From the IMG/VR virus record IMGVR_UViG_3300025379_000764, positions 1 through 41,376 of that record: a stretch of DNA of 41,376 nucleotides; one strand, 5' to 3'. A program made the translations under genes and the position numbers. A model generated the notes under the pieces. It was given only the letters and a program-made list of their open reading frames with translations, did not search any database and was not told the DNA's origin. Of this stretch, positions 16,021 to 25,105 are shown one piece after another. The DNA comes from a virus. How positions within the stretch are numbered: the stretch's first letter is position 1; each line of letters begins with the position of its first letter.

Positions 16021-17322
16021 TCTTTAGAATTAGTAAATGTTGGAAATGTTGTAAATGATGGCACAGGTGACGATCTCTATGCCGCATTTACTAAAGTTAA
16101 CAACAATTTCCAACATTTGGATTTCGTTAACGCACAAAATAACACAGCTTCAAATTTAGGAGCTGGCGTAGGACTATATGCAACTAAACTAGGGAGTGAT
16201 CTCAGATTTAAAAGCCTAGTAGCCGATACTGGTATAACGATTACTGGTGAAGCCAACGATATAAAAATTCGAGGTACTAATAGCGTTGGCGTTATAGTAG
16301 GAGATACGGGAACATATACTGCTTCAGCTCCATTAAGCAGTATTAATTTCCGTGGTAGTGGTGGTATAACAGTTAGTGTTTCAGGAAATACTATAACATT
16401 TAATCAGTCATTGCGTGTATCTAGTGATCCCAATCCTAGCCTAGGTGGTAATCTAAATCTCAACAACCATAATATAAGTGGCACAGGTACTATAACTGCT
16501 AGCTCATTTACTGGAACGTTGACAGGAAATGTTACAGGTAATATTACAGGTAATGTTACAGGAAACCTAACTGGTTTAGTCAATAATATCAATGTAGCAC
16601 AGCTTGCTAAACAAACAAGAGATTTTGATTTTGGCCCTATTGCTCCATATAATATAAATCCCCAAGACGATTTCATCGATTGGTTGAAATACAATATAAA
16701 AATAGACTTAGGATCATTTAATGATCCAATGACTACTATAGGAAATGGTACAGGCGGCGGCAGTAGCACCCAAGTAAATGCAGATTGGAATGCAGTCTCA
16801 GGAGTAGCTGCTATCTTAAACAAACCATCTATACCTAGTCCATATTCTTTACCAACTGCAACACCTTCCACGCTAGGTGGAGTTAAGGTCGATAATAAAA
16901 CTATCGTGATAGATGGCGCGGGTATTATAAGCACTCCAGGATTAGGTTCTAGGACAACAGTTTCAGTAGTTACTAGTTCTCTCGCAGCGGGTGCAAGCAC
17001 TATTGCATACGTAACAGTTGGAAAAAGCTATGTTCTTTATAGCATAGGTACCTCTTCAGCAGCTTGGGTCGTAGTATATGCAAATACAGCTACGAGTTCG
17101 GCAGATAGTACTAGGATGATCACTACAGATCCTACACCAGGATCAGGTGTGATGGCAGAAGGTATCACTACATCAAATAGCACTCAATATTTTACCCCAG
17201 CGGTAGTATGTTACAATAACGAATCACCTGTAACGACTAGCATACCTCTGAAGATCTATAACAATGGAAATAGTCCAGCAGCTATCACAGTTACCTTGAC
17301 CTACATGGTATTAGAAATATAA
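16018..17322 (+). CDS. Fiber-like virion protein with docking module, 434 aa
   Basis: The N-terminal residues (VNVGNVVNDGTGDDLYAAF, then NNFQHLDF) match the first module of the 2915-aa fiber, so both probably attach to the virion at the same kind of site. The middle has GGNLNLNNHNISGTGTI and a Gly/Thr/Asn run of short repeats (TGNVTGNITGN around residues 165-190), typical of trimeric fiber shafts. The C-terminal 130 residues (about 300-434) look like a compact beta domain (SSLAAGASTIAYVTVGKSY...AAITVTLTYMVLEI) that could be the receptor-binding tip. It is a late gene with a gated start (see 15980). The peptidase gene follows after 1 nt. Confidence 0.82.
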   Translation: MSLELVNVGNVVNDGTGDDLYAAFTKVNNNFQHLDFVNAQNNTASNLGAGVGLYATKLGSDLRFKSLVADTGITITGEANDIKIRGTNSVGVIVGDTGTYTASAPLSSINFRGSGGITVSVSGNTITFNQSLRVSSDPNPSLGGNLNLNNHNISGTGTITASSFTGTLTGNVTGNITGNVTGNLTGLVNNINVAQLAKQTRDFDFGPIAPYNINPQDDFIDWLKYNIKIDLGSFNDPMTTIGNGTGGGSSTQVNADWNAVSGVAAILNKPSIPSPYSLPTATPSTLGGVKVDNKTIVIDGAGIISTPGLGSRTTVSVVTSSLAAGASTIAYVTVGKSYVLYSIGTSSAAWVVVYANTATSSADSTRMITTDPTPGSGVMAEGITTSNSTQYFTPAVVCYNNESPVTTSIPLKIYNNGNSPAAITVTLTYMVLEI

Positions 17323-17323
17323 T

Positions 17324-18547
17324 ATGGATTCTAACAGAACATTATTAAAACAAATAGAGTTAGCTGATCCTATAACAGGAGCGATACCTACTTCTATTCC
17401 ATATCCGGGACTGCTCACCCCGCCACAGATAGCTAAAGCATATAATCTACCTAACGCGACAGGTTACGGAGTAAAGATAGGTATCATTAGCCTAGGTGGT
17501 GGATTTTTACAGAACGATCTTAACTTGGCATTTAATGATTTACGTAATGCCGGATTGGTGAACGGAGCCACTCCTACTATAAAAAAAGTAGTATTAGATG
17601 GTGTGAGTGGAATATTTGATCCAAATGACGGAGCTAGTGGTGAAAATACTGTAGATATTTTTTGCACTGCTACTATGGCTCCTGCTGCTGATATTACCAT
17701 TTATATTGGAGGTTCGTGGGAAAGCCCAATAAATCAAGCGATAGCAGATGGTTGTCATATTTTAACTATCAGTTGGGCAACAAGCGAGTCTACATTTTTA
17801 GAATCTATATTTGAAACTGCTGCTGCTAACAAGATAGCAGTTTGTGTAGCGTCTGGTGACTGGGGTTCGATTTTTCCGTATACAGGTTCGCTATCTGTTT
17901 GTTATCCGTCGTCTAGTCCTAATGTTATATCGATCGGTGGAACAAAACTGTTATTAAACAGCAACAACACAAGGGCAAGCGAAATAGATGACGATCGAGA
18001 TCCAAACTTCGGTTCTACTTGGGGCGGTGGTGGTGGCATAAGCACGCTATTCTCACTACCTTCATGGCAAACAGGATTACACTACACACCAATAACGGGC
18101 GGAGTGACCGGTAGTCCTACTCCATTAACTATGAGAGGTCTACCAGATATCTCAGCACCTATGAGTGTTTATGCTTTGTATTTTAATGGGGGGTTAGCAG
18201 GCTTTGGCGGAACTAGCCTGGCGAGCCCAGTAGTAGCGGGCATACTTGCTCGATTCCAACAGCTAACTGGTGTGCAGAGATCTAGCAGCGAATATAATAC
18301 AATATTTTACTCTAATCCTAATGCATTTTATGATATAACAGTAGGAACTAATAATACGGAGATATCTGATGGATATGCAGGAACCGTAGGTTGGGATGCT
18401 GTCACTGGACTCGGAGCACCTACAGGATCCAGCATTTATAAAGCAATACATATAGGTAATACTTTTCCAAAATCAAATAGAGGATTCAGGCCAGCAGCTG
18501 GACAAGCATATCCTCGAATCAGAATGTTCGCAGGCGTATCTAGATAA
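17324..18547 (+). CDS. Sedolisin-type serine-carboxyl peptidase (family S53)
   Basis: S53 peptidases use a Glu-Asp-Ser site and usually work at low pH. All catalytic residues are visible: E107 and D111 (GENTVD), D179 (VASGDWGS, oxyanion Asp) and S298 (GFGGTSLASPV). The C-terminal calcium-site segments FYDIT and GWDAVTGLGAP are also present. The protein starts close to the mature catalytic domain (LTPPQIAKAYNLP at about residue 27), so the roughly 150-200-aa propeptide of cellular sedolisins is absent, and no signal peptide is seen. It begins 1 nt after the 434-aa fiber gene, so it is translated in the fiber operon. The inference is a virion-borne peptidase that degrades a surface protein or trims a fiber. 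The minus ORFs are shadows. Confidence 0.9.
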   Translation: MDSNRTLLKQIELADPITGAIPTSIPYPGLLTPPQIAKAYNLPNATGYGVKIGIISLGGGFLQNDLNLAFNDLRNAGLVNGATPTIKKVVLDGVSGIFDPNDGASGENTVDIFCTATMAPAADITIYIGGSWESPINQAIADGCHILTISWATSESTFLESIFETAAANKIAVCVASGDWGSIFPYTGSLSVCYPSSSPNVISIGGTKLLLNSNNTRASEIDDDRDPNFGSTWGGGGGISTLFSLPSWQTGLHYTPITGGVTGSPTPLTMRGLPDISAPMSVYALYFNGGLAGFGGTSLASPVVAGILARFQQLTGVQRSSSEYNTIFYSNPNAFYDITVGTNNTEISDGYAGTVGWDAVTGLGAPTGSSIYKAIHIGNTFPKSNRGFRPAAGQAYPRIRMFAGVSR

Positions 18548-18555
18548 GATATTAC

Positions 18556-18583
18556 GATAAATATTGCATAGGATAGCAATATG
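18556..18583 (+). promoter_or_regulatory. Late promoter with hairpin around ribosome site and start codon
   Basis: GATAAATA lies at 18556-18563, expected start about 18569. ATATTGC (18561-18567) pairs with GCAATAT (18576-18582); the loop ATAGGATA holds the ribosome site and the 3' arm includes the first bases of the ATG. Late RNA lacks the 5' arm. Confidence 0.72.
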
Positions 18584-21500
18584 ACAGATAAACCTTTATG
18601 GAACATTAAATCAGAAACAGTCTTGGCAACTATATATGCCGGAGTCGCAGTTAATTTACCTCTACCGGTAACTAATCCACCAGTAGAGCAAACAGCACCG
18701 TATCCTCCGCATAACGTACCTGTGGAAATTTACAAATTTACAGATTATAAAAATGCCAACATTGCATCTGCCCATACAAACAGATTCCAAGGAAATGCTA
18801 CAGCATTCGCTGACATTAATGATCTGTATGTGAGCAGCAACGGATTACCTGCAACTACACCAGCAAGCTCTAATTATAGTCTATATATTGCTACTGCTAC
18901 AAATTATGTTTTTCGAATCCCTAGACAGAGGAACATACAAGATACAAAAAATCCTATAATGACGCAACAGTCTATAGGAGTAGCTATCGACGGGGTTCCG
19001 TTTTGTGCTCCTAGGTCCGGAAAGACACACAATTTCAATAATGTTATCTATACAGAAAATGATATATTAAATCCTGTAAATTTCCCTACATCGGACGGAT
19101 CAGCGTTAGTAGGAGCAGATGGTGCGTATTTTTATAATTCAGATCCTAAATTACTCTACACTAAAAATCCAGAACAGCACAGTCCAATAATAGGATATGC
19201 ATTTGACGGGTGGCCTATTTACGGACCTTACGGATTTACTAATACTAACGGTACTGGTGGAATATCATTAATGACTTCCAGCTATCAATTGAAGACGAGT
19301 TTGAGATCAAACAACACTGATCCCGATGGCACTTATATAGAAGACTACCTATATGTAGAAGGGTCGGGTACACTTGATCGATATAACGGTAGAGATTGCA
19401 TAACTCCCGAATATCCAAACGGGGTATATGCATATTTTGTTACTGTTAATCCCTATAATACCAACGAACCTGTTTATCCATATATAATAGGACCTTATTA
19501 TAAAAGCAAGCCTGTTAAACCAAATGGCAATTTTACCTATCCCGGTAGTTTGACTATTTCGGTTATAAGTGCCGAGTTGCCCCCTGGGCTGAGGATAAGT
19601 GGAACTAATGTAGTCGGGACTGCTTATTCTATAAAAGTCGATACTAAATTCAAATTCGTTTTGAGGGCACAGAATAGCATAGGATTCTCAGATAAAACAC
19701 TGGTTATCGCTGTCACTGCTCAATCTGGTTTGCTTTGGGAAACCCCAGCAGGTTCTCTCCCAGTAGGTAATAACAAACTATTTCCCATACCTGTTCAATT
19801 TGATCCTAATAGATTAGGCCCTGATCTAAAATTAAGCAATTATAATCTAACTGTTTCTGCACCTAAGCCTATCACTGATGGTAGTGAACCTAGCGCACTA
19901 TGCACTTATAACATATTAAACGGTGTCAAGGTGATTTTTAGCGTCATAGTAGATAAAGCGGTTAAAGATGCATTTACTGGAATCGGTATAGCAGGAGCAG
20001 GAATGAATCTAACTACTTGGGTAGGTAATACTATCGATAGTTTTGGATTCTGGGACGATGGGTCCGCATACGGAAACGACAATAACATCTACTACCCAGC
20101 AGGAACTTTTCCTATCATATATGGAGGCGATATAGTTGACCTAGCAGTTGATAGGCAGAACAATCTCATCTGGATGAGGGTAAATGGTGGAAGTTGGAAT
20201 GGCGATGCTTCGCAAGATCCTGTAACGGCAACAGGTGGTATCGATATTTCGTTTATGACCGCGGCTGTTTTTTATCCAGCCGTTAGTCCATATAACAATG
20301 GATCAAGTGCAGGTCAGTTTACAGTAAAGCAATTACCTAGTTATAATATACCTTATGGATATATATTTGTCGGAAACGAAGTCATAGGTGACGTTTACTA
20401 TGTATTAGACAATGGATATGTTAATTATCAGCTATCAGCTGTTGACAAAAACCTAGCACTTTCGCAAGATCTAAAATTCTACATACCTCCCAACGGTGGT
20501 TATTTACCTGGCGGACTAACCTTGAGCTCGAGCGGAGTGATATCTGGATTTACTAAACCTGTATTTTCAGTTATATCAAGCAATGTCAACGGAAACTACG
20601 ACGAGAACTTTTATGATGTATCAGCGTATGATTACGGTATACCACCAAACAACGGGTTTGATAGCTTCATATATGATATTGAAAATTACGATTTTTATTA
20701 CAATATCAACATACCTAAAAAACTAAACAGATATTATCAATTTATAATCAGGGCAACTGATGGATATTATTACGAAGATAGAAAATTTAAGATATATGTA
20801 GTAGGCGACGATCATCTACGTGCAGATACTACATTAATACAAGCGGGTGCTAACATCTATAGAGCAGATGCCACTTATCTGAGGAAACCAATCTGGTTAA
20901 CTCCAAACTTCCTAGGAACTAGGCGAGCCAATAATTATGTAACTATACCTACTAACATTTACATATCTGATAGTATAGTGGGAGTAATAACCTATATTTT
21001 AGATCGTACTAACGACGACGGATCTATCAGCAGATTACCTCCCGGACTTGAGCTAGATGAACAGACAGGAACTATATACGGATCTATACCATATCAGCCT
21101 GCTATATCACAGACTTACAAATTCACCATAAGAGCATATAGGTATGATCCAATAAAGGGAGACACTGTAGATACTCCTAGGACATTTACCCTAGATGTGA
21201 TAGGTGAAGTAGAATCTATCATATCATTTACCACTAGCGGAGATATAGGTACGATAAATGCACAGTTGGTCAGCAATCTTAGTGTATCGGCGACTACTAA
21301 AATACAAAATACCACATTAGTTTATACATTAGTTAATGGTAAATTACCACCAGGATTAACATTATTCAATGATGGAACCATTCAAGGAAAAATAAATCAA
21401 TTTTATAATCCTTCGATCGGTCTTGGATTGACTACGATAGATATGGGAACTGCTACATTTGATCATAGCACTACTCGTTTAGATAGACAATTTATATTCA

Positions 21501-22432
21501 CTATAAAAGCTGCTGATCAATTAGGACTCAGTGCTACTACTAAAACATTTAGCATAGAAGTAGCTACACCCTATAAGCTAAACTATAGCAACATATATGT
21601 TAAGCCATTCTTAGATCAAAACACAAGAGTTAATGTGTTAGCTTTCTTGAACAATATCAATATCTTTACTCCTAATCTAATATATAGGCCCAGTGATAGT
21701 AAATTTGGTGTGCAAAAAACATTACAAATGTTACTTTATCCGGGCATAGAAACTACCGATGCTGCAAAATATGTAGCAGCATTTGGTAGGAGCTACAGGA
21801 AACAGTTTAGATTGGGAGATATTAAAAAAGCTATTGCTAAAACTCCAGGAACTAATACAGTAATTTATGAAGTAATATATATAGAAGTTTTTGACAACCA
21901 AGAAATCGGAACGACTTCTATGAAAAGCGTCGTAGATATAAACAATAGAAATTATCCTATCACTGTCAACCAAGGGCGTAGAGATGCGATCGATGACACA
22001 TTTGGATCTAATATAGCTACGATAGAATCAATGGATGTATATAAGCGATATCATCTATCAGATAGAGCTATGAGCGCAGATTATAACGGCCAAAGAGTGA
22101 GTGATAGAAATAAATCAACTATCTTTGGAAACAGTGTCACAAATATGAGGAATAATATCAGACAAGTAGGAGATAGCGAAAGGGATTATCTCCCCCTATG
22201 GATGCAGACTCCCCAGACGTTTAGCGGTATAGTACAGAGCTTTACTAAGGCTATACCTCTTTGTTATTGTGTTCCTGGCGGTGCGGATGCTGTGATCCTA
22301 AACATACAGCACAGCGGATTTGATTTCAAATCTATAAACTACACTATAGACAGAGCCATTATAGACAGTGTCACTGGTTATGTAGGTGATAAATATCTTA
22401 TGTTCCCAGCGAGAGAGGTTATAAATGGTTAG
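18581..22432 (+). CDS. YHYH-domain and Ig-like tail protein, 1283 aa
   Basis: Residues about 100-310 form a YHYH domain: IGVAIDGVPF, SPIIGYAFDGWPIYGPYG, LDRYNGRDCITPEYPNG, YAYFVTV and YPYIIGPYY. Several putative Ig (He_PIG-like) modules follow, marked by LPPGLRISG (about 335), GGLTLSSSGVISG (about 645), LPPGLELDEQTGTIYGSI (about 815) and LPPGLTLFNDGTIQG (about 925). A beta-sandwich/lectin-like segment lies at about 400-590. The last 290 residues (from about 990, PFLDQNTRVNVL) look like a distinct conserved end domain, with RRDAIDDTF and CYCVPGG. YHYH is known mainly from secreted proteins of bacteria and algae; its role is unknown. The protein is late-expressed and probably a large tail appendage that binds surface polymers. 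Confidence 0.82.
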   Translation: MTDKPLWNIKSETVLATIYAGVAVNLPLPVTNPPVEQTAPYPPHNVPVEIYKFTDYKNANIASAHTNRFQGNATAFADINDLYVSSNGLPATTPASSNYSLYIATATNYVFRIPRQRNIQDTKNPIMTQQSIGVAIDGVPFCAPRSGKTHNFNNVIYTENDILNPVNFPTSDGSALVGADGAYFYNSDPKLLYTKNPEQHSPIIGYAFDGWPIYGPYGFTNTNGTGGISLMTSSYQLKTSLRSNNTDPDGTYIEDYLYVEGSGTLDRYNGRDCITPEYPNGVYAYFVTVNPYNTNEPVYPYIIGPYYKSKPVKPNGNFTYPGSLTISVISAELPPGLRISGTNVVGTAYSIKVDTKFKFVLRAQNSIGFSDKTLVIAVTAQSGLLWETPAGSLPVGNNKLFPIPVQFDPNRLGPDLKLSNYNLTVSAPKPITDGSEPSALCTYNILNGVKVIFSVIVDKAVKDAFTGIGIAGAGMNLTTWVGNTIDSFGFWDDGSAYGNDNNIYYPAGTFPIIYGGDIVDLAVDRQNNLIWMRVNGGSWNGDASQDPVTATGGIDISFMTAAVFYPAVSPYNNGSSAGQFTVKQLPSYNIPYGYIFVGNEVIGDVYYVLDNGYVNYQLSAVDKNLALSQDLKFYIPPNGGYLPGGLTLSSSGVISGFTKPVFSVISSNVNGNYDENFYDVSAYDYGIPPNNGFDSFIYDIENYDFYYNINIPKKLNRYYQFIIRATDGYYYEDRKFKIYVVGDDHLRADTTLIQAGANIYRADATYLRKPIWLTPNFLGTRRANNYVTIPTNIYISDSIVGVITYILDRTNDDGSISRLPPGLELDEQTGTIYGSIPYQPAISQTYKFTIRAYRYDPIKGDTVDTPRTFTLDVIGEVESIISFTTSGDIGTINAQLVSNLSVSATTKIQNTTLVYTLVNGKLPPGLTLFNDGTIQGKINQFYNPSIGLGLTTIDMGTATFDHSTTRLDRQFIFTIKAADQLGLSATTKTFSIEVATPYKLNYSNIYVKPFLDQNTRVNVLAFLNNINIFTPNLIYRPSDSKFGVQKTLQMLLYPGIETTDAAKYVAAFGRSYRKQFRLGDIKKAIAKTPGTNTVIYEVIYIEVFDNQEIGTTSMKSVVDINNRNYPITVNQGRRDAIDDTFGSNIATIESMDVYKRYHLSDRAMSADYNGQRVSDRNKSTIFGNSVTNMRNNIRQVGDSERDYLPLWMQTPQTFSGIVQSFTKAIPLCYCVPGGADAVILNIQHSGFDFKSINYTIDRAIIDSVTGYVGDKYLMFPAREVING

Positions 22433-23312
22433 CCAGATTAATTATACTAGTATAGATGCAACATATCCAATAGCAGGTAAAGATAACGATAGCCAAGGAT
22501 TCCGTGATAATTTTGGATATATTAAGTCTGGACTAGAAGTAGCACAAGGTGAAATTACTGCACTACAGAATACTGCTGCGGTGACTTCCCAAAACAACGA
22601 TTTTGGAAATAATCAGATCACAGGTGCGGTATTCCGAAACAACAGCGATCTTTACTTTGATGGCGGAACTATCTCAGCTAATACGACAGTTACATATGCT
22701 AATGGTCCGTATCAAAAATTTGTAATCGGCGACGGTCCGCTAACATTGAGCCTAGGATTTCCTTCTACATCATCTCAAGTATACAAGATGCGAATAGAAT
22801 TAGTTGGCATAGATACAGCATATGCTGTAGGATTCGCAGGAACAGGATCTACAATAGTCACTAATAATATATCAAATCCTTTCTATATTACTAGCAGTAC
22901 TAATCCAAGGATATTTGACGTATGGACTACTGATGCTGGAACAAACATCCACATCTATCAAGTTAATAATGATGACGGATTTTATGACAACGGCGCGGTA
23001 TCAGGATCCGATACTTTTTCTTACACTAGCGGCAAATATCAAAGTTACACACTTGAAGGAACAACTGCTCTAACAGTGAGCGGGTTTCCTCCTACAGGAA
23101 ACACAGGTAAAATAATCCTAGAAATAAATAGCAGTGTTAGTTCTAGTTCATTTACGCTAGCAGCATTAAATACGGCAGGAACCGCAGGAACTATCAAATA
23201 CAGTCCTAATTTTCCCACAGCAGTGGCACAGGCAAATATGCTTATGTTAGAAATTTGGTCACACGATGGCGGAAATACTGTATATGCAAAAAGCCACGGA
23301 ACGTTTTCATAA
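22425..23312 (+). CDS. Fiber/structural protein, 295 aa
   Basis: It overlaps the preceding gene by 8 nt and has GAGAGG before its ATG. The N-terminus (INYTSIDATYPIAGKDND, SQGFRDNFGYIKSGLE) is a second type of virion-docking module that I recall from aquatic T4-like structural proteins; 'NDxxGFRxNF' is distantly like the module in the two larger fibers. Two similar beta domains follow (about residues 75-185 and 190-295), each with the pattern 'Y-x-(K/S)-(F/Y)-x-(I/L)-x-(G)-x-x-(P/A)-LT(L/V)S' (YQKFVIGDGPLTLSLGFP and YQSYTLEGTTALTVSGFP), so the protein contains an internal duplication. It is the last gene of the adhesin block. Confidence 0.75.
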   Translation: MVSQINYTSIDATYPIAGKDNDSQGFRDNFGYIKSGLEVAQGEITALQNTAAVTSQNNDFGNNQITGAVFRNNSDLYFDGGTISANTTVTYANGPYQKFVIGDGPLTLSLGFPSTSSQVYKMRIELVGIDTAYAVGFAGTGSTIVTNNISNPFYITSSTNPRIFDVWTTDAGTNIHIYQVNNDDGFYDNGAVSGSDTFSYTSGKYQSYTLEGTTALTVSGFPPTGNTGKIILEINSSVSSSSFTLAALNTAGTAGTIKYSPNFPTAVAQANMLMLEIWSHDGGNTVYAKSHGTFS

Positions 23313-23548
23313 TGCATCCGTTTAGTCCAGATCTAAGTGGATTATCTGATCAAGAACTAGACAACAAAATTATAGATCTTGGAAAAAAATATTTCCAAGC
23401 TATACGATTTAGTCCTAGCATTTCTCATCAAATTGTGTTACTATTAGAGAGTTATAAGTCTGAGCAGCAGAATAGATTTGCTGCAAAGATGATGAAATCT
23501 AAGATAGACGGAGATGATGAGCTAAATGAACTTATTAGGATCGATTAA
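23312..23548 (+). CDS. Small conserved phage protein, 78 aa
   Basis: The start is the ATG at 23312, overlapping the upstream stop by one base (TAATG); an upstream in-frame start would lie inside the fiber gene. The protein is helical and charged: HPFSPDLSGLSDQELDNKI, then HQIVLLLESYKSEQQNRFA and an acidic end DGDDELNELIRID. Small proteins of this pattern occur next to structural genes in aquatic T4-like phages. The size and acidic end would fit an adaptor or a late-transcription accessory protein such as gp33, but no diagnostic motif supports that. Confidence 0.65.
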   Translation: MHPFSPDLSGLSDQELDNKIIDLGKKYFQAIRFSPSISHQIVLLLESYKSEQQNRFAAKMMKSKIDGDDELNELIRID

Positions 23549-24191
23549 AGAGTCTAATTTTCCACAAACTATAAATTTTAAGGTAAATTGTTTAGTTTAC
23601 GTCGACGATGCGTTTATCGTAAACAGATTTAAGATAAAAGTTGGATTTTCTCGCACTGTTAAGAATCCAATCTTAAACGACATAGCATTAGATCAGATGG
23701 AATTATTCTTTAGTTTGCTGATGGATAATTGTGTGATAGTCAGCAAAGATGCATATGATGCTATGGAGCATCATCCAAAAAACAACTTCTTAATGACATA
23801 CGAAAAACCGGATGATCAGGCGATAGCTTGTATGCTATTATATAAACTTGTCAGCATCGTAGGGAATAATCTAGAAATAGAATATATTTCTTTATCTAGC
23901 ATACTAGGTGACAAGATAAAGTATACAATGACAAGGAGTTCAGAAGAAGTTAAGATGGTATTGCCCAATAAAGAAAATTGGTGGAATGATAAAAACATCG
24001 ACTTCAGTCCTTGGTGGTTACGTAACGATTCTGCGACTTATGATAGATTGATAAATCGAGATGAGATCTATGACGGAGAATTTACTTGGGATGATATGTT
24101 TGAAGAGCAGATAAAGGCAGCTGCTGAATTTGATCTTCCAAAATCCACAAAAGGATTTAAGGTAATCAACGGCGGCAAAGATGCAGATTGA
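23526..24191 (+). CDS. Phage protein of unknown function, 221 aa
   Basis: It overlaps the preceding gene by 23 nt. It is a mixed alpha/beta protein with GFSRTVKNPILNDIALDQMELFFSLLMDN, HHPKNNFLMTYEKPDDQAIACMLLYKL and a Trp-rich segment (NWWNDKNIDFSPWWLRND). There is an acidic part near 195 (DGEFTWDDMFEEQ). I recognise no catalytic motif. It is closely packed in a five-gene run (23312-25470), probably one operon continuing from the fiber genes. Confidence 0.65.
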   Translation: MNLLGSIKESNFPQTINFKVNCLVYVDDAFIVNRFKIKVGFSRTVKNPILNDIALDQMELFFSLLMDNCVIVSKDAYDAMEHHPKNNFLMTYEKPDDQAIACMLLYKLVSIVGNNLEIEYISLSSILGDKIKYTMTRSSEEVKMVLPNKENWWNDKNIDFSPWWLRNDSATYDRLINRDEIYDGEFTWDDMFEEQIKAAAEFDLPKSTKGFKVINGGKDAD

Positions 24192-24705
24192 TCAGCTAGG
24201 AAGGATTTCTTTTTCCAGCAAGAATCTTATAGAAGAAATCTATAAAGGAAACATTGATCTCCTTCCTAATGCTTTTGTATCCACAGACGAAGATTATGTT
24301 AAATATTTAGAATACTTAGAAGAAAAAGCTATAACTGATTGGCCTATTCCTCTGCCCGAAAACAAAGACGATATAGATATTGAGACTTTCGATAGGTCAA
24401 ATCAACATAGTTGGTTAATGCTTGCGGAATATAAGGATTTTCCAGTTGCATCCTATCTATTAAATCTATGTAAGACGGCAGAGGAAACAGCTAGAGTTAA
24501 ATTAGAATTAACGCTTTTCGAAGAACATAACATGATCGCCCTTCTGTGTTATCTAAAATTTTTGGTTGACACGATGCGATCAAATAATATATTATGGGGC
24601 GTAGGTAGAGGATCGAGCGTTGCAAGTTATTGCCTATACCTTTTAGGAATACACAAAATCGATTCGCTTAAATATAACTTAGATATAAGAGAATTCTTAA
24701 GATAG
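24181..24705 (+). CDS. Fragment-like DNA polymerase III alpha (DnaE) homologue, 174 aa
   Basis: Residues 100-174 match the start of the polymerase palm region of bacterial Pol III alpha: EEHNMIALLCYLKFLVDTMRSNNI corresponds to the 'gfxxYFLIVxDfIxxAkxxgI' helix, WGVGRGSSVASYCLYLLGI to 'GPGRGSAAGSLVAYxLGI', and DSLKYNLDIREFL to 'DPLxYxLLFERFL'. The protein stops exactly where the catalytic Asp motif (PDxDxDF) should begin. No PHP domain is present; the first 95 residues are unlike DnaE. It overlaps the upstream gene by 11 nt and has the same base composition, so it looks like a functional derived protein and not recent decay. It could act on the host replisome or as a DNA-binding module. Confidence 0.75.
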   Translation: MQIDQLGRISFSSKNLIEEIYKGNIDLLPNAFVSTDEDYVKYLEYLEEKAITDWPIPLPENKDDIDIETFDRSNQHSWLMLAEYKDFPVASYLLNLCKTAEETARVKLELTLFEEHNMIALLCYLKFLVDTMRSNNILWGVGRGSSVASYCLYLLGIHKIDSLKYNLDIREFLR

Positions 24706-24715
24706 GAGAACGATA

Positions 24716-25105
24716 ATGGCAACACGACAAGTTTATAGATCGATGCAGGGCAAAGTAGTTGATATGGGTCAGCTAATAGCCAAGAATGAATTAATACCAG
24801 CCGTTGGTAATTCGAAAGTTAATGCCCGAGGAGATGAGCTCGGACCTGGTGGCAAGATCGTGCGAACCAGAGAAGAAATAATGGCAGAATATTACAGAGA
24901 CACGAACAATTCCTTGCCAGATTCTGTACCAAGCAGAGCTAGGACTACTCCGGTGCCTAAGCAGCCTGATCCAGTAGCAGCGATCACAGCACCTACACAT
25001 ACTGCTATACTTGCAGTCAGTGACCTATCTCCGGATGAATTAGAATTCCATGATCCAGAACCATTACCTACAGAAATAACCAAGAGGAAGAGGACCGGCG
25101 AATAA
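24716..25105 (+). CDS. Conserved phage protein, 129 aa
   Basis: A clear AGGAG precedes the ATG. The conserved N-terminal half contains GKVVDMGQL, VNARGDELGPGGKI and TREEIMAEYY, a pattern I recall from unassigned proteins of aquatic T4-like phages. The C-terminal half is Pro/Thr/Ala-rich and probably disordered (RARTTPVPKQPDPVAA), ending in KRKRTGE. An ordered head with a flexible basic tail suits a minor virion or scaffold-type protein, but there is no direct evidence. Its stop overlaps the next start. Confidence 0.65.
   Translation: MATRQVYRSMQGKVVDMGQLIAKNELIPAVGNSKVNARGDELGPGGKIVRTREEIMAEYYRDTNNSLPDSVPSRARTTPVPKQPDPVAAITAPTHTAILAVSDLSPDELEFHDPEPLPTEITKRKRTGE

Noticed and set aside
23312-23548. 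T4 gp33 late co-activator.
   Set aside because: Small and acidic at the end, but no recognisable gp33 motif; left as unknown.
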